Positions 45,838 to 55,500 of a DNA stretch of 62,000 bases are shown here, in pieces. The notes below the pieces were generated by a model that was not told where the DNA came from, did no database searches, and saw only the letters and a list, made by a program, of their open reading frames with translations. This DNA is from Prorocentrum cordatum (Eukaryota; Sar; Dinophyceae; Prorocentrales; Prorocentraceae), in NCBI GenBank assembly GCA_963575745.1, contig CAUYUJ010016713.1:135001-197000 (forward strand), in the 5' to 3' direction. The position numbers were made by a program, and so were the translations under genes. The first letter of the stretch is position 1. Every line of letters starts with the position of its first letter.

Positions 45838-46060
45838 GGAGGAGGAGGCAGGAGGAGGCAGGAGGAGGGAGGAAGGAGGAGGAAGAGGAAGGAGGAGGAG
45901 GAGGACAAGGGCGAGGAGAGGACACGGGGGAGGAGGAGGCGGAGGCATAGACGCTCCGCCCACCCGGTTTGAGTACGACTGGTGCACGGAAGGGGAGGAG
46001 GAGGACGAGGAGGAGGAGTTGGAGGAGGAGGAGGCAAAGGCGGGGGAGGAGGAGCCCTTT
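45838..46060. repeat. GAG/AGG tract
   Basis: Purine-only repeats with short interruptions. 45541-45837 has no recognised gene. Confidence 0.85.
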
Positions 46061-46086
46061 GCAGGTAGGAGGAAGAGCAGGACGTC

Positions 46087-46200
46087 GTCATTTCTCGCCC
46101 TTTTGGGGCCTCGATGCCCGCGTCGCCACGGCTGGACTCGCTTCGGAATCTTCGTCAGGTTGCCCTCCGGGAGAATTCGGGGGGGCCGGTTTTGAAAGGA
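46087..46200 (-). repeat. Repeat I, copy 3 (inverted)
   Basis: Its reverse complement (GATTCCGAAGCGAGTCC, then GTGGCGACGCGGGC) follows the order of 6400-6470 and 28365-28440, reading D-x-D-S-E-A-S-P in place of D-x-D-F-E-A-D-P. Confidence 0.45.
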
Positions 46201-46339
46201 GACCCTGGCTTCTGGGCGTCGCGAGAACAAATATGTTGCTTTGAGCGATCCGCACCGAAACCTTAAGCGGTTGTTCCCGATGGCGCTCGGTCGCCTGATT
46301 GGTTGACAACTGCCGTTTCTGGATTCAAAAACGATTCAA

Positions 46340-47670
46340 CCATGCTCCATGTTGTCGCGCTATTTTATGTTATGATATGTTCTGTCCTGTTATGTTCTCG
46401 ACGGGCCGGCGTGACTTCGTGACGCCTGTGGTGGTAGATGCGTCGTCTGCTATGATGTTCCTCTTTACTTGCATGTCTCTTATGATTGAGTATGCTATAT
46501 TATGATCATCTCTGTCACCACCATAGTTTAGATGTTATGGTATGAGCTGCTCTGTGACACTATGATATGACATGATATGAGATGCCAGGGTATGTTATAG
46601 TGTGGGTTGTTGCTCCGTGATGATGAAACCAGCTCGGATCATAATAGTAGATTATGATATGCTCTTCTAGTGTGCTTCGCTGTGTTTTGCTGTCGTGTTA
46701 TGGTATGCGATGTGCTGCTGCCATGGTATGACCGGACATGCTATGTCATGGTGGGTTATGTTATGCCTGGATGTGTTATGTTATGTCGTGGTATGGCGGC
46801 TTCTGTTCTGTCATAGTTTACTCTGGTATGTGATGTGCTGTTATAGTTGTTGACGGCCCGGCTCTGTATAGTGTAGTATAATTCGTTTTGTTAGTATGTG
46901 TCGCTATATTCTGTTGTCGTGTTATGAATTATTATCTGATATGGTGTTGCTAAATGATATGATATGGTATGTCAAGGTGTGTTATGTTGTGCTCGGTTAT
47001 CTTATGCTAGACGGTGTCATGTCGTCGTGTGTTATGTCATGTTCTGCTCTGGTATGCTCTGTGATGTTCTGGTATGCCTTGTTTTGACACGGCATTGCTA
47101 TGCTCTGTCATGTTATGTTGTGTCATGTTGTGTCCTGTCGTGTTCGTCGTCGCTATGCTCCGCTGTCGTGGCACGGTATGTTCTGTGATATTGTGTCGTG
47201 ATATGATCGGTTAAGTCAAGGTGTATTATGGTATATTCGGCTATGTTGTGTTCTGTCGTCTTCTGGTATGGCATGTTCAGCCCTGGTATGATATGTGATG
47301 TTATGTAGATTGATGGTCCCGCTCTGTATAGTATTGTATGTCATATTATGCTAGTATGTGTCGATCTGCCACGCTGCCTTGTTAGGATATGTTATGTGAT
47401 GCTGTGCCATAATATAATGGAATAGGTCCAGGTGTGTTATATTATGGGCGGTCATGGTATGTTATGTTATATCCTGTCGTCTTCTGTTCTGTCATGTTCA
47501 GATCTGGTAGGTTCTGCGATGTTATGATGTGTCCAACTTTGTCATCACATTGCTATGCTATGTTATGTCATGCTCTTGTTATGATATGTCGTGTTATGTT
47601 GTACCATGTTATACTATGCTGTGTTCGCTGTCGCTATACTCTGCGATCATGTTATGCTATGTTCTGCGAT
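46340..47670. repeat. 1.3-kb TATGT-rich repeat with a 210-240-bp higher order
   Basis: TATGTTATG, TGTCATG and CTGGTATG words make up nearly the whole block. Larger units return: TCAAGGTGTGTTATG near 46973, TCAAGGTGTATTATG near 47214 and TCCAGGTGTGTTATA near 47428. A CCCGCTCTGTATAGT / CCGGCTCTGTATAGT pair lies near 46857 and 47319. The strand bias (G+T over C+A) is strong. Open frames are Val/Met/Cys/Leu-rich artefacts. Confidence 0.8.
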
Positions 47671-47869
47671 GGAGGTCGAGGAGGAGGAAAGGTAGGCGCC
47701 GCCTCCTTCTCCACAATCGCCAGCCAAACTCCAGAAAGCACGCTGAGTAAGCCACCAGAAAGGTCTGGACCCCTTCCCGAAGACAATTGCTGCGCCCCCA
47801 TCCGCTTGTGAACGGCCCCAGAGACCAGGGCGACCCTGGAGAGCCTGAGAAGAAATTCATCAGTCAAAA

Positions 47870-48340
47870 TATGCCGATGCCACCTCTTCCGGTCGACTTC
47901 TTCCGGGGCATCTCTTGCGGGGCAGTTTCTTCCGGGCAGTTCTTTTGACCTAATTCGTCGGACGGGGATTTTTCTGGACGATTTGCCCCCGGCGGATTTC
48001 TTCCAACCGATTTCTTCCAGAAGCTTCATTTTCTGGAGCAATTTCTGCCGATCGATTTCTCCCGAACGACTTTTCCGGGCGACTTCCTCAGGGCGACTCA
48101 TTCTGGGCGACTTATTCCGGGCGATGTTGTTTGGGCGACTTCTTCCGAGGCGACTTCTTCTGGGTGCCTTGTTCTGGGCCACTTCTTCCAAGCCAATTCT
48201 TCTGCACGCCTTCTTCCAGGCGACTTCTTCCGAGCGGGCTCTTTCGAACCACTTCTTCTGGGCAATTTGTTGTTGGGCGATTTCTTCCTAACGATTTATC
48301 TCGAACGTCTCTTTTGACAACCTTCTCTTCCTCCTAATAT
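47870..48340. repeat. 14-nt repeat block (TTCCGGACGACTTC type), 1
   Basis: Diverged units of TTCTTCCGGGCGAC. The unit is stop-free in both directions, so frames are long on both strands (Phe/Arg/Ser-rich plus, Arg/Lys/Ser/Glu-rich minus). Confidence 0.75.
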
Positions 48341-48409
48341 TTGTATTCCTCCTATTATTCCATCATTTCATCTGCCGCCCGTCCTCCTCGTATGCGTCGT
48401 CGTCCTCGT

Positions 48410-48470
48410 CCAATTCCTCCTCCTCCGCCTCCTCCTCCTCTTCCTCCTCCACCTCCTCCACGCCGATGTA
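48410..48470. repeat. (CCT)n microsatellite
   Basis: CCT/CTC repeats of about 55 bp between two blocks of 14-nt units. Confidence 0.9.
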
Positions 48471-48479
48471 TTCCGAGAA

Positions 48480-48625
48480 CAGTCTCTGCGTCGCCGATTT
48501 TTTCCGCGACGACTTCTTCCGGACCATTTCTTCCGGACCTTTCTTGGGCGATTTCTTCCGGGAGAAAATTATCCAAGAAGAAGTCGTCGCGGAAGAAGTC
48601 GTCGCGGAAGAAATTGTCGTCTTTC
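48480..48625. repeat. 14-nt repeat block, 2
   Basis: TTCCGGACCATTTC and related units, with an inverted stretch GAAGAAGTCGTCGCG at its 3' end. Confidence 0.7.
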
Positions 48626-48769
48626 GGTGTTTGTTCGTGTAGCTGCAGTTCTGGTTCGTGGAACGGGGCGAGGTTGGGTCCTTCGGTACATCACCACACC
48701 AGGATCCAGTAAACCAGGTCCCGCCAACGCACGAGGGACGCGCTGCCCGTCTCGGCACCCCCGTCCTCC

Positions 48770-49315
48770 TCCACTGCAGCCTTCGGCGGAGCTCCCTACG
48801 GGGCCTCGAAACGTGAAAGGTGTGTGCCGGCATGAGTGCAGTGGCGCCATGCGAACCCTGCCACATAGGCCTTCGGTGGAGCTCCCAATGGGGCCACGGA
48901 ACGTGCGATGGGTGTGCCGACGTGGGTGCGGTGGCGCCATGCGAACCCCACAAGTGGGGCCTTGCGTGGAGCCCGCCATGGGACCACGAACCGTGTGAGA
49001 GGTGTGCCGACCATGGATGCGGTCAGGCACATGCGAACCCTGCCACTGTGGCCTTCGGTGGAGCTCCCTATGAATCCCCTAAGCGTGTGAGGGGTGTATC
49101 GATGCGAATCCTGCCACTGGGGCCTACGGCGGAGCTCCCTACGACGGCACGAACATGTGAGGGGTTCCCTACGACGGCACGAACATGTGAGGGGTGTGCC
49201 GGAATAATAAGTGCGGTCGGCGGTAGCGCCATGCGAATCCTGCCACGAAGGCCTTCGGTGGAGCTCCAAGTGGGGCCACGGAGCGTAAGAAAGGTGCGCC
49301 GAAATGAGCGCAATG
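48770..49315. repeat. 90-bp tandem array, six units
   Basis: CCTTCGGTGGAGCTCC-type anchors occur at 48780, 48870, 48960, 49052, 49123 and 49252. Ninety is a multiple of three, so a 30-residue peptide repeat (plus: C-G-G-A-M-R-T-x-P then V-E-L-P-M-G-P-R) stays in frame for three units. A 32-bp duplication (TCCCTACGACGGCACGAACA) sits near 49138-49190. Indels break the frame afterwards, and no protein family is known to me. Confidence 0.8.
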
Positions 49316-49317
49316 GC

Positions 49318-49515
49318 GCCATGCGAATTTCTTCTGGTCGACTTCTTCCAGTCGCTTCCGTCCAGACGATTTCTTCCGAACGAATTCTTCCGGACGACTT
49401 ATTGCGGACGAGTTCTTCTGGACGATTTCTTCCGGACGTCTTCTTCCGGACGATTTCTCCCGAACGATTTTTTCCAGAAGATTTCTTCCGGACGACTTCT
49501 TCCAGATTATCCCGG
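49318..49515. repeat. 14-nt repeat block, 3
   Basis: Clean units of TTCTTCCGGACGAC; flanks the 90-bp array on its 3' side. 49516-49640 is a transition into GCAGTCGCAG-rich sequence. Confidence 0.8.
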
Positions 49516-49639
49516 CAAAGCAACCTAACAGCGATGTGTAGGAGCATATCTGGGAGCATTCCCCTTAAGATTCAAATGAGAACCCAGTTGTAGAATTCTG
49601 CTGTTCTCGCAGTCGTAGTCGCATTCGCGATGACAGTCG

Positions 49640-50777
49640 CAGCGGCAACGGCAGTCGCAGTCACAGCCTCAGCCTAGCCTGCCTCAGCCTCAGCCTCAGC
49701 CTGCCTCAGCCTCAGCCTCAGCCTGCTTCAGCCTCAGCCTCAGTCTGCCTTCAGCCTCGGCCTCAGCCTCAGCCTGCCTCAGCCTCAGCCTGCATCAGCC
49801 TCAGCCTCAGCCTCAGCCTCAGCCTGCCTCAGCATCAGCCTGCCTCAGCCTCAGCCTCAGCCTGCCTCTGCCTCAGCCTCAGCCTGCTTCAGCCTCAGCC
49901 TCAGTCTGCCGTCGGCCTCGGCCTCAGCCTCAGCCTGCCTCAGCCTCAGCCTGCATCAGCCTCAGCCTCAGCCTCAGCCTGCCTCAGCCTCAGCCTCAGC
50001 CTGCAGCCTCGCCTCAGCCTCAGCCCCCTCAGCCTCAGCCTCAGCCTCAGCCTCAGCCCTCAGCCTCAGCCTGCCTCAGCCTCAGCCTCAGCCTGCCTCA
50101 GCCTCAGCCTCAGCCTGCCTTCAGCCTCAGCCTCAGTCTGCCTTCAGCCTCGGCCTCAGCCTCACCTGCCTCAGCCTGAGCCTGCATCAGCCTCAGCCTC
50201 AGCCTCAGCCTGCCTCAGCCTCAGCCTGCCTTCAGCCTCAGCCTCGGTCTGCCTACAGCCTCGGCCTCAGCCTCAGCCTGCATCAGCCTCAGCCTGCATC
50301 AGCCTCAGCCTCAGCCTCAGCCTCAGCCTGCATCAGCCTGCCTCCTCAGCCTTCAGCCTCAGCCTCAGCCTTCAGGCCTCAGCCTCAGCCTGCAGCAGCT
50401 CAGCCTCAGCCTCAGCCTCAGCCTCAGCCTCGGCCTCAGCCTCAGCCTCAGCCTCAGCCTCAGCCTCAGCCTCAGCCTCAGCCTCAGCCTCAGCCTCAGC
50501 CTGCCTCAGCCTCAGCCTCAGCCTGCAGCCTCAGCCTCAGTCTGCCTTCAGCCTCGCCTCAGCCTCAGCCTGCCTCAGCCTCAGCCTGCATCAGCCTCAG
50601 CCTCAGCCTCAGCCTGCCTCAGCATCAGCCTGCCTCAGCCTCAGCCTCAGCCTCCTCAGCCTCAGCCTCAGCCTCAGCCTGCTTCAGCCTCAGCCTCAGT
50701 CTGCCTTCAGCCTCGGCCTCAGCCTCAGCCTGCCTCAGCCTCAGCCTGCCTCAGCCTCAGCATCAGCCTGCCTCAGC
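49640..50777. repeat. CAGCCT hexamer array, 1.14 kb
   Basis: (CAGCCT)n with regular interruptions (TGCCT, TGCAT, TGCTT, TCTGCCTTCAGCCTCGG) that themselves recur, giving a higher-order pattern of about 160-180 bp. No coding is inferred. Confidence 0.95.
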
Positions 50778-51360
50778 ATTCAAAATGTGGCCCGGGAATG
50801 AATTCTGGGAACTCGAAGAACACGAAGTGGCCTACAGTTGGCTCCGGGCATTCAAAATCATGCCCAGGAATGGAGTTCTGGGAACTCGAAGACCACGAAG
50901 TGGCCTACAGTTGGCTCCGGGCATTCAAAATGTGGCCCGGGAATGGAGTTCTGGGAACTCGAAGAGCACGAAGTGGCCTACAGTTGGCTCCGGGCATTCA
51001 AAATGTGGCCCGGGAATGGAGTTCTGGGAACTCGAAGACCACGAAGTGGCCTACAGTTGGCTCCGGGCATCAAAATGTGGCCCGGGAATGGAGTTCTGGG
51101 AAGTCGAAGAGCACGAAGTGGCCTACAGTTGGCTCCGGGCATTCAAAATGTGGCCCGGGAATGGAGTTCTGGGAAGTCGAAGAGCACGAAGTGGCCTACA
51201 GTTGGCTCCGGGCATTCAGAATGTGGCCCGGGAATGGAGTTCTGGGAGGTCGAAGAGCACGAAGTGTGTGACTGTTGCATCCGGTTATTCAGAATGTGGC
51301 CTGGGAATGGGGTTCTGAGAGGTCGACGAGCACGAAGTGTGTGACTGTTGGTGAAAAACG
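50778..51360. repeat. 73-bp tandem array, eight units, open in all three plus frames
   Basis: ATTCAAAATGTGGCCCGGGA starts units at about 50778, 50850, 50923, 50996, 51068, 51141, 51214 and 51287. As 73 leaves remainder 1 on division by three, each frame passes through all three phases. Since the unit has no stop in any phase, three parallel 157-177-codon frames result. Confidence 0.95.
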
Positions 51361-51474
51361 AGCCCGGCACAGGCCCGGCCGGCAACTCCCAACGCCTGCC
51401 CGGACCCCCCTGTGGAGTGATCTGTGAGCTCTTTTGAGTCAACTAGAAACCTATCAGTCTTCGCTGTTAGGTAA

Positions 51475-51845
51475 AGATGAATTCTTCCGGGTGTCTTTTG
51501 AGTCTTCTGGGCGATTTCTTCCGAGACGACTTCTTCCGGACGAGTTTTTCCGGACCTGTTTTTCCGAACCTTTTCTTGCGAACGCCTCCGTCCGAACACC
51601 TTTGTCCTCCGTTTCCGCCTCGCCGATCTCTCGAGAAAAACCTCTGTCCCGACGAGTTTTTCCGGGCGACGTCTTCCGGACGACGTCTTCCCGACTATTT
51701 CTTCCGAAGACGTTTTCTTCCGCGACGACTTCTCCCGGGCGTCTTCTTCCGGACCACTTCTTCCGGACGACTTCATCCGGAAGAATTTTCTTCCGAAAAA
51801 ATCGTCGCGGGAGAAATCGTCGCGGAAGAAGTCGTCGTCTTCCCA
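51475..51845. repeat. 14-nt repeat block, 4
   Basis: TTCCGGACGACTTC units with internal inverted pieces near 51795-51835. Frames on both strands (plus 51434-52156, minus 51454-52014) run through it and into the next repeat. Confidence 0.8.
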
Positions 51846-52489
51846 GCGGATTCCTCTCGTTTCGAGGAGTGCACCTCTGGAGCACGTGCAGTTTAATTGT
51901 TGCGGGGCCTGGTGGGAGCCGCTTTGGGGCCTCTTGGGGGCTTTTTGGGGCCTCCGGGGGGCTTCTCATGAGCCTCTTGGGGGCGTCTCGGACCGTCTTG
52001 GTGGGCTTTTGCACCGTTTGGCCTCTTCGGAGGCCATCCTGTGGGCCTTTCGTGGCCGCCTTGGGGCTCTCTTGGGGTCCTCTTGGGCCGTCTTGGGGGC
52101 CTCTGGCCTCTTGGACCGTCTTGGGGGCCTCGTTGGGCCGTCTTGGGGCCCTCTGAAGCCGTCTTGGGGGTCCTCATGAGGGCCTCCGGGGTCGTCTTGG
52201 AGCCATTTTAGTGACTGCTTGGGCTGTCATGGGCTTCTATACGAGTCGGACAGACGAGAATGCTAAAATCCTCCAACAACCGAGTGGAATTCAATATTTG
52301 GCCTCTGGAGGCGCTCTTGGGTCCTCTTGGGGCCGTCTTAGGCCGTCTTGGGGGCCGTGGACCTTTTGGGGCCATCTTGGGGCCGTCTTGGCCCGTACTG
52401 AGGCCATCTTGGGCCGTCTTGGCGCCCTCTTAGACCCCCAGGAGGCCCGAGTCCCAAGGGGCCCAAATCACTGATGTCCCATCGGCTTT

Positions 52490-52753
52490 TGTAGGTTTTG
52501 AGGTCCAGGATGGGGGCATCCTGGTCGGCGGAAGTGGCGTGGCTTCTGGGGGGGGCGGGGGGGTTGCATAGTAATGTAGAAGAATAGAAGGTTTAGGAAT
52601 TATGTAATACTGGGATACGTTGAACTTGTGCAATAATTGGATGCAGTGGATACGTTGCATTATCGCCTCCGCAGACCTGCCTCCGGCAACAAGTCACTTC
52701 CGGACGTGGATTCCTTTCGCTTCGCGGGGTGCACGTCCGAAGTACGTACAGTG
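52490..52753. repeat. Module F, copy 1
   Basis: TAGGTTTTG..., GTTGCATTATCGCCTCCGCA, TCACTTCCGGACGTGGATTC and TTCGCGGGGTGCACGTCCG are shared in order with 53799 and 60905. The pyrimidine stretch ending CCGCAG resembles a splice acceptor. A partial copy of its 3' end lies at 51846-51893. Confidence 0.75.
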
Positions 52754-53120
52754 AAGTCGTTTTGGGGGTTCTCGGGAGTTTCGTGGGGGCGTCTTGGGCC
52801 GTCTTGGGGGGCTCTTTCGCCGTTTGGCACCATTGGGGGCGGGGTTGGTGGCCATGTCGCGGCCGCTCAGCACGTCATTTCCGGACGTGGAACGGCAAAA
52901 TCTTTCAAAACCCCTATGGGAAATCAATGGTTTTTGTTTCTGGAAGCGCTCTTTGAGGTCCTCTTGGCGCCCTCTTGGGGCGTCCGTTTTTTGGGGGGGG
53001 CCCTCTTGGGGCCATCCTGTACTGTCTTGGTCACGTCGTCGCGGGGCCTCTTGGGAGCCTCTTGGGGTCCTCCTGGAGGCCTCTTGGGAGCTTCTGTGAG
53101 CCTCTTGGGGGCGTCTTTGG

Positions 53121-53246
53121 GGCCTCTCCCCCCTCCCTTTTCATACTCTCTCCCCATATCCCTTTCAAGCGCCAGCTCTAATCATGGGCGCCGCCGTGAC
53201 CAATTTCCACCTGACTGGCGCTGCGCCGCACTTCGCCCAGGGGGGC
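53121..53246. repeat. Module G, copy 1
   Basis: A C/T-rich run (CCCTTTTCATACTCTCTCCC) is followed by GCGCCAGCTCTAATCATGGG and an open stretch reading G-A-A-V-T-N-F-H-L-T-G-A-A-P-H-F-A-Q-G-G. It is shared with 54132-54258. Confidence 0.75.
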
Positions 53247-53798
53247 AAATTGACAGTACACTCTATGGAGCCTTTTGCAGGTTTCTTGGAGGCTTCTTGG
53301 AGGCCTCTTGGGGGCTTCTTGGGGCCCCTTGGGGGCCTCTTGGGGGCCTCTTGGGGCCCTTTGGGGTCGTCCTGGGCCGTCTTGGGGCGTTTTTTTCTGC
53401 CGTTTCGCCCCTTCGGAGGCCGTCCTGGGGGCCTCTCGCGGCCGCCTTGGGGCCCTCTTGGGGTCCCTTTTGGGCCGTCTTAGGGGCCTCGTTGGACCGT
53501 CTTGGGGGCCGTTTTGGGGCCCTCTTGGGCCGTCTTGGGGCCCTCTTGGGGACTTTTTGGGTTGTTCTGGGGCGATGTTGGAAGCTGCTTGGGCCGCAAA
53601 GGCGAGAACGCTGAAATAATGGCAAAAACCATAGGACAATCAATGATTTTGGCTTCTGGAGGCGCAGTTGGGGGCGCTCTTGAGAACCTCTTGGGCCGTC
53701 ATTGGAGCTTTTTGGGCCCTCTTGGGCCCATCTTGAGCCGTCTTGACGCCCTCGTAGGCCCCCAAGAAGCCCAAGACGCCGAAATCATCGATTCACTA

Positions 53799-54055
53799 TA
53801 GGTTTTGGTAGGTTATTGAGCCCCGGGCGGGGGGTTTCCGTCTTGGGCCGACGGACGTGGCGTAGCCCCTGGGGGGGGGGTAGGAGGGGAGACGTAATAA
53901 TGTAACGCAATACAATATGTGGCAATTATGTAACAATTGAATACATTGGTTACGTTGCATTATTGTCTCCGCAGAAAACGCCACCGCTCAGCACGTCACT
54001 TCCGGACGTGGATTCCTTTCGCTTCGCGGGGTGCACGTCCGGAGCACGTACAGTC
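53799..54055. repeat. Module F, copy 2
   Basis: Same landmarks as copy 1, with GTTGCATTATTGTCTCCGCA and GTGCACGTCCGGAGCACGTA. Confidence 0.8.
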
Positions 54056-54131
54056 ACGTCGTCGCGGAGCCTCCTTGGGGCCTCCAGGAGGCCTCTTGGG
54101 AGATTATTTGGGCCTCTTGGGGACTTTTTTG

Positions 54132-54258
54132 GGGCCTCCCCCCTTCCTTTTCATACTCTCTCCCCATATCCCTTTCCAGCGCCAGCTCTAATCACGGGCG
54201 CCGCCGTGACCAACTTCCACCTGGCTGGCGCTGCGCCGCAGTTCGCCCAGGGGGGGGA
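54132..54258. repeat. Module G, copy 2
   Basis: Same C/T-rich run and G-A-A-V-T-N-F-H-L-A-G-A-A-P-Q-F-A-Q-G-G reading; the ATG of copy 1 is ACG here. Confidence 0.75.
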
Positions 54259-54705
54259 ATACCATTACACTCCAGTCGTTGTGTGGCCTTGTGGGGGCTT
54301 CTTTGAGGCCTTTTGGAGGCTTCTTGGTGACTTCTTGGAGGCCTCTTGGGTTTTTTGTTTGGAGCCCTTTGGGAGGAGTCTCTTGGGGCCTCTCGTGGCC
54401 TCTTGGGGGCGTCTTGAGCCGTCTTGGAGCGATTTTGCGCCGTTCCGCCCCTTTCGGAGGCCGTCTTGGGTGCCTCTGGCGGCCGCTTTGGGGTTCTCTT
54501 GGGGTCCTCTTGGGCCGTCTCAAGGTTTTTTTAGACCGCCTCGGGGGCCTCTTTGGGCAGTCTTGGGGCCCTTCTGGGCCGTTTGGGGGCCCTTTGGGGG
54601 GTTTCTCGGGCCTTTTTGGGGCAATTTTGGTGGCTGCCTGGGCGGCCATGGGCTTCTGAGAGTCGAAAAAGGCGAGAACGCTGAAATCATAGAAATGCTG
54701 TGGGG

Positions 54706-54966
54706 TGGTGGTAGAAACCGAGGTCGTGTGATTTCTCTCAGAGCGATCTTGAGCCAAACTATCACATATGCATCCCCTTTTGTCCTGCACAGCAAACTCC
54801 AATCACAACGAACGTGACAGATAACACCCGCCAGCCCCGTACGGCTACCAAGCTGTAGGCCCCTTGGGCATACACCAAACTTCAGCCATATTAAGCCACA
54901 TCCCCTTTCGGCATGGCACACAACATAGCATAGCCGCACAGCTGGATTAGGGGCTATATACACGCA
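54706..54966 (-). repeat. 3' LTR of the Copia element
   Basis: Matches 60452-60698 throughout, including TATCACATATGCATCCC, CTCCAATCACAAC and CAGCTGGATTAGGGG. Three extra bases (TGG) lie at its outer end, and it has about 13 bp (CGTACGGCTACCA) not in the other LTR. Purine-rich GAAGGAGCG (minus strand, 54967-54975) just inside could be a weak polypurine tract. Confidence 0.85.
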
Positions 54967-55500
54967 CGCTCCTTCGGAGGTGAGCACATTTTGTTTTGCT
55001 CGACTCCGCACACAGTTCCAGCCGTGCGGAGCCTTTACAACAGCAAACCGCTCGACGCCCTCGCGTCGAGCTCACCGCCGCCAGGACTCCACCGTCCTGA
55101 AACGCCGAATCCAATCACTCATAACTCATAAATCCGCTCGTGCCCAAACGGTGTTTCGAGCACCTATCTCGGATCGCAGTGATTGTGAAATCATCTGCGT
55201 AAATCATCATGCATACCGAGCAGTGCTCCATGGGCGCAGGTCGCGCCACCGTAGTCCTCTGCCTGACTGCCAACTCCGTCCCACACAACATTGTAGGACT
55301 CCGCTCGATCTCCTTCGTCTCGTCGGGCCTGGACTGGTGCCGCCCCATCTTTTACCCGAGGTAAGACCCCGTAGTGAATGCAACGGCAAACATCACGAAA
55401 CAAATCACAGCGATAAGTTAGTAGTAGACTCTCTCCACGAAGCTCGAAACATCTTTCTCCACCATATCTGGCCTGATCGTCGCAACTCCAAGCCGATTCT
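54967..55500 (-). other. 3' internal region of the Copia element
   Basis: Between the RNase H end and the 3' LTR. Only short frames without known domains (55191-55505 minus) are present; it is probably 3' untranslated sequence. Confidence 0.5.

Larger units (their letters stand above)
51846..54700. repeat. CTTGGGGCCGT 11-nt-unit repeat region with embedded modules F and G
   Basis: Four stretches of 11-nt units (from 51895, 52310, 52745 and 53250 on) alternate with conserved non-repetitive modules. A joint segment, GGCGAGAACGCTGAAAT then ATTTTGGCTTCTGGAGGC, returns at 52253-52315, 53600-53665 and 54671-54700 plus 60704-60730. Gly/Leu/Trp-rich plus frames and Pro/Arg/Lys-rich minus frames up to 325 codons are translations of the stop-free units. 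Confidence 0.8.

Noticed and set aside
52637-53614. 325-codon plus-strand ORF
   Set aside because: It consists of 11-nt repeat with modules F and G; frame conservation outside module G is not visible.
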